Assembly (NCBI RefSeq): GCF_002113375.1
Contig: NZ_NEHO01000003.1
Span: 310,001 to 374,000 of the forward strand
DNA: 64,000 nucleotides
Source: Pseudomonas sp. R37(2017)
Lineage (GTDB): Bacteria > Pseudomonadota > Gammaproteobacteria > Pseudomonadales > Pseudomonadaceae
Direction: 5' to 3'
The position numbers were made by a program, and so were the translations under genes. The notes beneath the pieces are model-generated. The model had not been told where the DNA came from, made no database searches, and saw nothing but the letters and a program-made list of their open reading frames with translations. This document shows, piece after piece, positions 7,224-15,808 of the stretch (within the stretch, counting starts at the first letter, position 1; the number at the start of each line of letters is the position of its first letter).

Positions 7224-8342
7224 GTGAGTCAACGATTGACCCATAACGCCATCCAGCGCCTGTTGCTTAAACGTTTCGCCCTCGCGGCCGGCACCTATGC
7301 CCTGGCATTGCTGTTGTTGTGGCTGGCATTTTTCACCGGTCACTTCGACGCGCCGCTGTTGAGCGTCGCCATCGGCAGCGCACTGGTTGTGACCAGCCAG
7401 TCCATCCTGTTCGCCGTGTTCTACAGCGGCTGCAACCTGCGTTTCACCGACCCCAGCCTGACCGAGGTGCAGGTTTTGCTGGGGCTGGGCTGGCAAACCT
7501 GGCTGATCGCCCACCTGGACGAAGCCCGGGGCGCGTTTCTGGTGTTTTACGTGCTGATCCTGCTGTTCGGACTGTTCCATCTGTCGCGCCGGTCCTTTGT
7601 GCGTTGTGCGCTGCTGGTGTTTTTCAGTTTCAGTGCGATCACGCTGTGGGAGGGCTATCACTTCCAGTTGCCCGACCCGGCCATGGCGGTTTTGCAGGTC
7701 TGCGTGCTGTTCATCGTGCTGGTGTGGCTGGTGCTGTATGCGCGCTATGTCCAGGCTTCGCGGCAGCGCATGCGCCAGCGGCGTTTTGCGTTGCAGGCGC
7801 ACCAGGACACGTTGCGCGGGATGATGCGGCAGCTCGAAGGTCTGGTGGCCACCGACGAGCTCACAGGCCTGTTCAATCGTCGGCACTTCCTGCGTCTGGC
7901 GTCCCGCGAGCTGAATGCCATGGATGCCGATGTGGTACACGGTCTGGCACTGATCGACCTCGACCATTTCAAGCGCATCAACGATCTGCACGGGCACGCC
8001 GCAGGCGATCAGGTGCTGCAAGCCTTTGCCGGCGTTGCCACGGCGTGCCTGCGCGACGGTGACGTTCTGGCCCGTTACGGCGGTGAAGAGTTCGTTGTTC
8101 TGCTGCCCGATTGCGATGCCGACAGTTTGACTTCGTGCTGCGAACGGCTGCGCATTGCGTTCACCGATGTTGAATTGATTGGTCTGAATGTGCGCAACCT
8201 CAGCCTGTCCGCCGGCATGACCCTTTTGTCGTTGGGGGATGACCTCGATGTCGCACTGCAACAGGCCGATCAGGCGCTTTATCGCGCCAAGCGTGACGGC
8301 CGCAACCGATGCGCGGCAGCGTGGGAGAATGTCGATGCCTGA
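7224..8342 (+). CDS. Membrane diguanylate cyclase (GGDEF), SadC-like position
   Basis: Makes c-di-GMP from two GTP. The 372-aa product has about six transmembrane helices in residues 15-175, a short coiled linker, and a GGDEF domain from about 205. The active-site loop is GGEEF, and RDGD five residues before it is an intact product-inhibition I-site. The substrate-side motif DLDHFKRINDLHGHAAGD is intact. The start is GTG with no clear ribosome site. The last 8 nt overlap the reductase gene. The six-TM-plus-GGDEF layout beside fumarase matches SadC (PA4332), but as I recall P. aeruginosa SadC is much longer (about 490 aa), so the symbol is left blank. Confidence 0.88.
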   Translation: MSQRLTHNAIQRLLLKRFALAAGTYALALLLLWLAFFTGHFDAPLLSVAIGSALVVTSQSILFAVFYSGCNLRFTDPSLTEVQVLLGLGWQTWLIAHLDEARGAFLVFYVLILLFGLFHLSRRSFVRCALLVFFSFSAITLWEGYHFQLPDPAMAVLQVCVLFIVLVWLVLYARYVQASRQRMRQRRFALQAHQDTLRGMMRQLEGLVATDELTGLFNRRHFLRLASRELNAMDADVVHGLALIDLDHFKRINDLHGHAAGDQVLQAFAGVATACLRDGDVLARYGGEEFVVLLPDCDADSLTSCCERLRIAFTDVELIGLNVRNLSLSAGMTLLSLGDDLDVALQQADQALYRAKRDGRNRCAAAWENVDA

Positions 8343-9270
8343 GCTGCGGGTCGGCGAGCGCCACTGGTCGGTGGCGGTGGGCAGCAACCTGCTCGACGCA
8401 CTGAATCAGAACGGCGTGCCGGTGCCTTACAGTTGCCGCGCCGGCAGTTGCCATGCGTGCCTGGTGCAATGTGTGCGGGGTCTGCCGGGCGACAGTCGCC
8501 CCGACGCCCTGAGCCCGCAGCAGCGTGAACAGGGTTGGCGCCTGGCCTGCCAGTGTCAGGTGGTAGAGGACTTGCAGGTGCATGCCTTCGACCCGCAAAC
8601 CGATGGCTTGCCGGCCGAAGTGGCCGCGGTCGATTGGTTGAGCGCCACGGTCCTGCGTCTACGCGTGATCCCTCAGCGACCGTTGCGCTACAGCGCCGGC
8701 CAGCACCTGGTGTTGTGGGCGGGCAGCGTAGCGCGACCGTACTCCCTCGCCAGCCTGCCGCAGGAAGAACGCTTTCTGGAGTTTCATCTCGATTGCCGCA
8801 AGCCCGGGGAATTCAGCGATGCCGCCAGGCAATTGCGCATCGGCGATGCGATCCGCCTCGGCGAACTGCGCGGTGGCGCCTTGCATTACGACCCTGACTG
8901 GCACGCCCGGCCGTTGTGGCTGATGGCCGCTGGTACCGGGTTGGGGCCATTGTTTGGCGTATTGCGTGAAGCGCTGCGCCAGGATCATCAGGGCGCCATC
9001 CGCGTCATTCACCTCGCCCATGATGCCGATGAGCACTACCTGGCCAAACCGCTGCAAGCCATGGCCGCCAGTCGTCCGAACCTCAGTGTCGAACTGTGGA
9101 CCCCGGCCGAGTTGCCTGCGGCTTTGGCGCAACTGCGGCTTGTTTCCCGGCAAACCCTGGCCTTACTCTGCGGAGCCCCCGACAGTGTCGACGCCTTTGC
9201 CCGGCGCCTGTACCTGGCGGGATTGCCGCGCAATCAACTGCTGGCCGATGTGTTCCTGCCCCGTGGTTGA
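8335..9270 (+). CDS. 2Fe-2S ferredoxin-type NAD(P)H reductase
   Basis: A three-module electron-transfer flavoprotein of 311 aa. The plant-type [2Fe-2S] domain has CRAGSCHACLVQC (CX4CX2C) with a fourth Cys in LACQCQV. An FAD-binding barrel follows with RPYSLASLP, and then an NAD(P)-binding domain with MAAGTGLGPLFGVLR. It could pass electrons from NAD(P)H to an oxygenase or other acceptor; the partner is not in view. I chose the ATG at 8335 because GGGAG sits 7 nt upstream; the ATG at 8329 is too close to it. It overlaps the cyclase gene by 8 nt, so the two are probably co-translated. Confidence 0.87.
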   Translation: MPELRVGERHWSVAVGSNLLDALNQNGVPVPYSCRAGSCHACLVQCVRGLPGDSRPDALSPQQREQGWRLACQCQVVEDLQVHAFDPQTDGLPAEVAAVDWLSATVLRLRVIPQRPLRYSAGQHLVLWAGSVARPYSLASLPQEERFLEFHLDCRKPGEFSDAARQLRIGDAIRLGELRGGALHYDPDWHARPLWLMAAGTGLGPLFGVLREALRQDHQGAIRVIHLAHDADEHYLAKPLQAMAASRPNLSVELWTPAELPAALAQLRLVSRQTLALLCGAPDSVDAFARRLYLAGLPRNQLLADVFLPRG

Positions 9271-9299
9271 GCGCTGACTTTTCAGACGCGAGACCTGTC

Positions 9300-10049
9300 A
9301 TGACCGATGCCATCCAAGTTGAACGCGAACGCGGCCTGTTGACCCTGCGCCTGAATCGCCCGGACAAGAAAAACGCCCTGACCCGCGCCATGTACAGCCA
9401 CCTGGCCGAAGCGTTGCAACAGGCCGACAGCGACCCCGAGGTCAACGCCGTGCTGATCACCGGTTCCGCCGAATGCTTCACCGCCGGCAACGACATTGCC
9501 GATTTCGTCCAGCAACCGCCGAGCAACCTCGACAGCCCGGTGTTCCACTTCATGCTCAGTCTGCTCGAATGCCGCAAGCCGGTGATCGCCGCCGTGGCTG
9601 GCGCGGCGGTGGGCATCGGTACGACGATGCTGCTGCATTGCGATCTGGTCTATGTCAGCCGCGATGCGCGGTTGCGCATGCCATTCGTCAACCTTGGCTT
9701 ATGCCCGGAGTTCGGTTCCAGCCTGATTCTGCCGCGCTTGCTCGGGCAGGCCAAAGCGGCGGAGTTGCTGCTGCTCGGTGAAGGTTTCAATGGTGAACAG
9801 GCTGCCGCGTGGGGCATTGCGTCCGAAGCCTTGGACAGTGGTGAGGAAGCCTTGGCCAGGGCGCGGGAGATGGCGTTGCGCTTTGAGTCGCTACCGCCGC
9901 AAGCGGTGCGCATCAGCAAGCAATTGATGAAGGCGCCGGATCGGGAGCTGTTGCGCAAGGTGATTGAAGAAGAGGGAGCGTTGTTCACCCAGCGGCTGCG
10001 TTCGCCGGAAGCGTTGGCGGCGTTGACGGGGTTTATCAAGCGGCATTGA
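9300..10049 (+). CDS. Enoyl-CoA hydratase/isomerase family protein
   Basis: Crotonase-fold enzyme of 249 aa that probably hydrates or isomerises an acyl-CoA. Visible family features are RLNRPDKKNALT near the N terminus, the first oxyanion-hole segment TAGNDIADF, and the second at VAGAAVGIGTTMLLHCDLV. The catalytic-Glu region reads FVNLGLCPEFGSSLILPRLLG and keeps an acidic residue there. It starts 29 nt after the reductase gene and probably shares its transcript. The exact CoA substrate cannot be read from sequence. Downstream lie a REPIN and a two-way terminator facing pykA. Confidence 0.87.
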   Translation: MTDAIQVERERGLLTLRLNRPDKKNALTRAMYSHLAEALQQADSDPEVNAVLITGSAECFTAGNDIADFVQQPPSNLDSPVFHFMLSLLECRKPVIAAVAGAAVGIGTTMLLHCDLVYVSRDARLRMPFVNLGLCPEFGSSLILPRLLGQAKAAELLLLGEGFNGEQAAAWGIASEALDSGEEALARAREMALRFESLPPQAVRISKQLMKAPDRELLRKVIEEEGALFTQRLRSPEALAALTGFIKRH

Positions 10050-10083
10050 TTTTTTGGCGACAAGGCTGGCCTCTTCGTCGGAA

Positions 10084-10171
10084 CGCCGCCCGGAGCAAGC
10101 TCGCTCCCACAGGGATTTTGTGGACACCGCAAGTCCAATGTGGGAGCGAGCCTGCTCGCGAAGGCGGCGGT
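10084..10171. repeat. REPIN, two inverted REP cores
   Basis: Left core GAGCAAGCTCGCTCCCACA and right core TGTGGGAGCGAGCCTGC face each other across about 30 nt, extended by CGCCGCC/GGCGGCGG ends. It sits in the convergent gap after the enoyl-CoA hydratase gene. Confidence 0.85.
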
Positions 10172-10202
10172 TGAACCAATACAAATTCAAAATCAGAAAG
10201 CC

Positions 10203-10235
10203 AAAAGCCCCGCCATTCACATGGCGGGGCTTTTG
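10203..10235. terminator. Two-way terminator between the enoyl-CoA hydratase gene and pykA
   Basis: The stem AAAAGCCCCGCCA/TGGCGGGGCTTTT has a six-base loop and T runs on both sides. It serves the two genes that converge here. Confidence 0.85.
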
Positions 10236-10251
10236 TTTTTCAGCGGGTCAC

Positions 10252-11703
<1,452 letters not shown>

Positions 11704-11890
11704 GCAAAGACTCCTGAGTTCAAGCGCTGAGTGAGGCTACTATGCTCTCGAGGTGTAGTCATTGTTCGTATGCACTACTTTTTTTGAAGAGCTTTGTGAT
11801 TCCCTTCTTTATAGAACGTAGCGACTTTGCATCTGGTGCCTGAAGATTTTCGCTCGCGGGTCGATACAGCGTTCAAGACAGGAGATCTCC

Positions 11891-12274
11891 ATGCGATTCG
11901 TACTCATTGCTGCCCTTGCCGTCGGCGCCCTCAGTGTCACGGGCTGCACCCGTTGGGCAATGAACCATCACTTGAACAATGCCTACAGCGCCTATGACCG
12001 GGGCAATTGCGAGCAGGTGATGCTCGAACTGTCCAAGGTCGAGCGCGACAGCCGCGCGCGGCCTTACGTGTGGCCGGAAGTATCGATGATGCGCGGCCAG
12101 TGTCTGGAGCGACAGAAGATGTTTATCGACGCGGCCCAGACCTATCAGTTCATCATTGATGCATATCCGCAAAGCGAATACGCCTACCGCGCCCGTGCCC
12201 GCCTGGAAACCTTGCAGAGCCTGGGGCACTACCCGATGCGCAGCGCCGCGGCGGTAAAACCGACGCAGTTCTGA
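11891..12274 (+). CDS. Small TPR-like lipoprotein
   Basis: A 127-aa secreted lipoprotein. The signal peptide MRFVLIAALAVGALSVTGC ends in a lipobox with Cys19. The mature part has two helix-turn-helix repeats of TPR character (NAYSAYDRGNCEQVMLELSKVE and QTYQFIIDAYPQSEYAYRARA), like the small tetratricopeptide lipoproteins that act as adaptors at the cell envelope. GGAGATCTCC precedes the ATG. The residue after the lipid Cys is Thr, not Asp, so outer-membrane sorting is expected. No partner is identified; the PilZ gene downstream on the same strand is 215 nt away and may be separately expressed. Confidence 0.8.
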   Translation: MRFVLIAALAVGALSVTGCTRWAMNHHLNNAYSAYDRGNCEQVMLELSKVERDSRARPYVWPEVSMMRGQCLERQKMFIDAAQTYQFIIDAYPQSEYAYRARARLETLQSLGHYPMRSAAAVKPTQF

Positions 12275-12489
12275 TGGCAGTTGTCATGCAATCGCTGGCT
12301 CCCCGGTGGTGAGCTATAGTCCAGTGAACCGGTTTTAGAGCCTTGCCTCTGAGCCGGGGCAACACCTGTGACCGGCATAAGCAGGACTCAGCGCTGTAAA
12401 CACTGGCGCACCGGGAGCGGGGAGAGCGGGCCAGGACTCAACGTACACCCGTTCCGAAGCAGTAGTGCGGCTCTGCTTAAGAGCCTTGC

Positions 12490-12864
12490 ATGGCGAAATT
12501 GCACATGTTCACCGTCCGCCGAATCGAGCGGCATCAACTGCCGTATTTCCTGAAAGTGTTCAACGGCATCACCGGCAAACCCATCGGCTATCTGGGCAAT
12601 GTCTCCGAAGACGGGCTGATGCTGATCAGCCAACTGCCGATGTTGATCGGCGCGGACTTCAGCCTGCGCCTGAAAATTCCCGCCAGTGAAGGTGGTCAGC
12701 GGATCATCGATCTGCAGGCCTGCTGTCTGTGGTGCCACGAAGACGCGACACCCCATCATTACGACGCCGGGTTCAGCCTGCAACGGGCGCCACCGGAATA
12801 TGGACAACTGGTGGCGGCGCTGAAGCAGTATTTCAGTTTTCTGCCGCTGCCGACTTCGGCTTGA
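12490..12864 (+). CDS. PilZ-domain protein, probable c-di-GMP receptor
   Basis: A 124-aa single-domain protein. It carries the PilZ signatures RRIERHQLPYF (an RXXXR-type switch, here RRIER) and GNVSEDG ((D/N)XSXXG), the residues that bind c-di-GMP, followed by a six-strand barrel and a C-terminal helix. It stands between the lipoprotein and the convergent DUF58 gene. It may respond to c-di-GMP made by the cyclase at 7224 or the GGDEF-EAL enzyme at 15809, but the sequence does not show a partner. Confidence 0.85.
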   Translation: MAKLHMFTVRRIERHQLPYFLKVFNGITGKPIGYLGNVSEDGLMLISQLPMLIGADFSLRLKIPASEGGQRIIDLQACCLWCHEDATPHHYDAGFSLQRAPPEYGQLVAALKQYFSFLPLPTSA

Positions 12865-12901
12865 GATCAATGGCAACCCGGCTGTGAGTGACTGCTGCGG
12901 C

Positions 12902-14230
12902 TCAACGTCCGGTTCGTTTCCAGCCCAGGTACCGAGTCACCAGATCTGCGCCCAACTCGTCGGGTCGTGCATCCATCACCCACACTCCATGAGCGTTCAA
13001 GCGCTCATGGAGTTCTGCGCGCGCGTTCAGGTAATCCACGGTCCCGCAATAGGCCAGCGCTTCGGGCAAAGTCTGCACGGGTGACTGACGCAGGCTGTCG
13101 AGCACGCCTTCGCGCAGGCTCGCGACCAGTACTTGATGCTGCTGGCTCAGGCGCTTGACGGCCGCAAGCAGTTCATCGTCGTCCTCTTCGCGCAGGTTGG
13201 TCACCAGCACCACCAGTGCCCGGCGTTTTTGCCGCGCCAGCAGTTGCGACGCCGCGGCTTGGTAGTCGGCGCTGCGCTGGGTGCTGTTCAAGTCATAGAC
13301 AGCATTGAGCAGGGTGTTGAGATGGCTGGTGCCCTTGATCGGCGCGAGGTAGCGCGGCTGTTCGCTGGCAAAGGTACTCAGGCCCACGGCATCGCCCTGG
13401 CGTAGCGCCACGTAGCTGAGCAGCAAACAGGCGTTGAGGGCGTGATCGAAGTGCGACAACTCATCATCCTGGCTGCGCATGTGCCGGCCGCAGTCGAGCA
13501 TGAAGATGATCTGCTGATCCCGTTCGTCCTGATACTCCCGGGCAATCGGCGTGCGTTGGCGGGCGGTGGCTTTCCAGTCGATCTGGCGCAGGCTGTCGCC
13601 CTCGCGAAATTCACGCAATTGGTGGAATTCCAGGCCCAGGCCCCGTCGTTGTTTCTGGCGGACGCCAAGCTGGCTGAGCCAGTTATCCACAGCCAGCAAT
13701 TGCCCGCCATAGAGGCGGGCGAAGTCAGGGTAGACGCGGGTGGCGTCCGGTCGTTCGAGCAAGCGTCTGTCCGACCAGAGTCCCAAGGGGCTTGGCAGGT
13801 TGATTTCGCAGAGTTCGAAGCTGAAATGACCACGCTTGAGCGGACGCAGGCGATAACTGGCCTGGCTGTGCCGACCGGGCTGCAGCTCGACTGTCAGGGG
13901 CAGGTGTTCGAAGCCCAGGCCCGGCGGCAGATGGTCGAAGATTTGTACATTCAACGGTTGGGGAAAGTCGTGTTCAAGGGTCAGTTGCACCTCGCTCCAT
14001 CGACCCAGTGCCAGGCTGCCGGGCAACTGGCGTTTCAGCCGGGGCGAAGGCAGGCGATTCACGCGAGCAGCATCCAGCAAGGCCAGGGCCAGCAGCGCCA
14101 GGAGCAACCCCCAGTTGATCGCCATGAGATTCGCCGGAACCGCAAACTCCAATGCCTGCAAAGTACCCGACACAATCCCGCAGGCCAGCAGGACCAGCAG
14201 CCAGGCGAGCATCAGGCGCGAGGGCTTCAC
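12902..14230 (-). CDS. DUF58 protein of the MoxR membrane operon
   Basis: A 442-aa protein with two N-terminal helices (LMLAWLLVLLACGIVSG and LMAINWGLLLALLALALL). A beta-rich region and then the DUF58 core follow, with FREGDSLRQIDWKATARQRTPIAREYQDERDQQI and the vWA-like segment FMLDCGRHM. DUF58 proteins work with MoxR ATPases, probably as clients or membrane anchors. I chose the GTG start at 14230, whose GTGA overlaps the MoxR stop, a typical coupled junction; the ribosome site lies within the MoxR gene. No VWA/BatA genes follow, so this belongs to the MoxR-DUF58-SpoIIM type of cluster. Confidence 0.87.
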   Translation of the reverse strand: MKPSRLMLAWLLVLLACGIVSGTLQALEFAVPANLMAINWGLLLALLALALLDAARVNRLPSPRLKRQLPGSLALGRWSEVQLTLEHDFPQPLNVQIFDHLPPGLGFEHLPLTVELQPGRHSQASYRLRPLKRGHFSFELCEINLPSPLGLWSDRRLLERPDATRVYPDFARLYGGQLLAVDNWLSQLGVRQKQRRGLGLEFHQLREFREGDSLRQIDWKATARQRTPIAREYQDERDQQIIFMLDCGRHMRSQDDELSHFDHALNACLLLSYVALRQGDAVGLSTFASEQPRYLAPIKGTSHLNTLLNAVYDLNSTQRSADYQAAASQLLARQKRRALVVLVTNLREEDDDELLAAVKRLSQQHQVLVASLREGVLDSLRQSPVQTLPEALAYCGTVDYLNARAELHERLNAHGVWVMDARPDELGADLVTRYLGWKRTGR

Positions 14231-15228
14231 AGGCGCGGTGCCGGTACTTGGTCGAGCATCTGCTGGAGCACCTGATCGACATCCAGCCCCTCGATGTCCA
14301 ACTCCGGCGCGATTCGCACGCGATGACGCAGCACGGCCAGGGCACAACCCTTGATGTCATCGGGAAGCACGAATTCACCACCGCGCAGCAACGCGCGGGC
14401 ACGAGCACAACGTACCAGCGCGATGGAAGCACGGGGGCCGGCGCCGAGGATCAAGCCAGGCCAACTGCGGGTGGAACGGGCCAGGCGCACGGCGTAATCG
14501 AGCACCTGATCGTCCAGCGCCAGGTCGCTGGCAATGCGTTGCAGGGCCAGCACATCCCTGGCCTGCAACAAGGTGCGCATTGGCTGAACATCGAGCATGT
14601 CGGCCCGGGTCGAGCGGCTGACCTGGCGCACCATGCTCAGTTCTTGCTCGGCATCGGGGTAATCCATGCGCACCTTGAGCATGAAACGGTCCAGTTCGGC
14701 CTCCGGCAACGGGTAAGTGCCTTCCTGCTCGATCGGGTTTTGCGTGGCGAGCACCATGAACGGTTGCACAATCGGCAATGCCTGGCCTTCGAGGGTGACT
14801 TGCCGCTCCTGCATGGCTTCGAGCAGCGCCGCCTGGGTTTTCGCCGGGGCACGGTTGATCTCGTCAGCCAATAGCAGGTTGGTGAACAGCGGTCCCTTGC
14901 GCAATTTGAATTGCTCGGTCTGCAAGTCATAGACCGCATGCCCGGTGACGTCGCTGGGCATCAGGTCCGGGGTGAACTGGATGCGTGCGAAGTCACCACC
15001 AAAGCAGCGGGCGAGGGCGCGTACCAACAGGGTCTTGCCCAAACCCGGCACGCCTTCGAGCAACACATGGCCACCGGCGATCAACGCCGTCAGCACATCG
15101 TCGATCATACTGTCCTGGCCAATCACGGCTTTCTGCAATTCTTTGCGTACGGCCTGGGCCAGATGGCCTGCACGCTGACGTTGTCGAGCGGCATGGCTCG
15201 CGGCGTCGGGTTCGATCGGTTCACTCAT
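14227..15228 (-). CDS. MoxR-family AAA+ ATPase
   Basis: A chaperone-like AAA+ ATPase of 333 aa. Walker A is LEGVPGLGKTLLVRALA, Walker B is LLLADEINRAPAKTQAALLEAM, sensor 1 lies in FMVLATQNPIEQEGTYPLPEAELDRF, and sensor 2 in GAGPRASIALVRCARA. Members assemble or activate membrane and vWA protein complexes. I chose the ATG at 15228 (MSEPIEPD), which has AAGG upstream; an in-frame ATG at 15273 would add 15 residues and lacks a ribosome site. It is coupled to the DUF58 gene. Upstream, the rest of its usual operon is cut off by an opposite-strand GGDEF-EAL gene, so it must rely on a promoter in the 15.2-15.8 kb gap. Confidence 0.9.
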   Translation of the reverse strand: MSEPIEPDAASHAARQRQRAGHLAQAVRKELQKAVIGQDSMIDDVLTALIAGGHVLLEGVPGLGKTLLVRALARCFGGDFARIQFTPDLMPSDVTGHAVYDLQTEQFKLRKGPLFTNLLLADEINRAPAKTQAALLEAMQERQVTLEGQALPIVQPFMVLATQNPIEQEGTYPLPEAELDRFMLKVRMDYPDAEQELSMVRQVSRSTRADMLDVQPMRTLLQARDVLALQRIASDLALDDQVLDYAVRLARSTRSWPGLILGAGPRASIALVRCARARALLRGGEFVLPDDIKGCALAVLRHRVRIAPELDIEGLDVDQVLQQMLDQVPAPRL

Positions 15229-15808
15229 GGCTTCTGGAGCCTTGTTAACAGTTACATGCGCTTTATCTTCCATAAATCAGTCACTTACCTAATCCGACTT
15301 TTGCACGTCGTTTACGCGTGGAACGAGTGAGTGACTGCCAATCTGCCTCATGGCAACCCTTCACTTGCGCGTTCGTCAGAGGTGGAGGTTAGTCGATGAT
15401 GGTCAACCGACTCCCTCATTTCGTTGTCGTTGCATCGACCGGTTGAATCCACGGCCGAAATCTGCCGACCATCAAGGGCTGCTATCGAGCTGGAGCAGTC
15501 GGCGAACAGAATAGTGGCAAGTTACTGGCTATGCTTGGTCTGCTACACCAGCAGGCGCAGAACGAGGCTGAGTAAATTGAAAGGAACAGAACATCCGGCA
15601 AAAGTGGCCGGCGTTCAGTTCTACACTGGAGAGCGAGGAGAATCGTTACTCGCTCACGAAAACCAGCGTGAATCCAGAGCAGATAAAAATTTGGCTAATG
15701 CTGCGTGCGGTGTGTTTTCAGGTTCAGGTGTCGACACAAAAGGTCAATTGGTTTCCGAATACCGCTTCTATTGGTCAATTTAGAAGGATTATGTTTGGAG
15801 ATTGTGAA
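15229..15808. other. Divergent leader between moxR and the GGDEF-EAL gene
   Basis: This 580-nt stretch is relatively AT-rich and carries no convincing gene. It contains an 8-bp inverted repeat, CAGTCACT (15278-15285) and AGTGACTG (15330-15337). Any promoter for moxR-DUF58 (leftward) and for the GGDEF-EAL gene (rightward) must be here. A longer frame for the latter from 15668 is possible but has no ribosome site. Confidence 0.6.
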
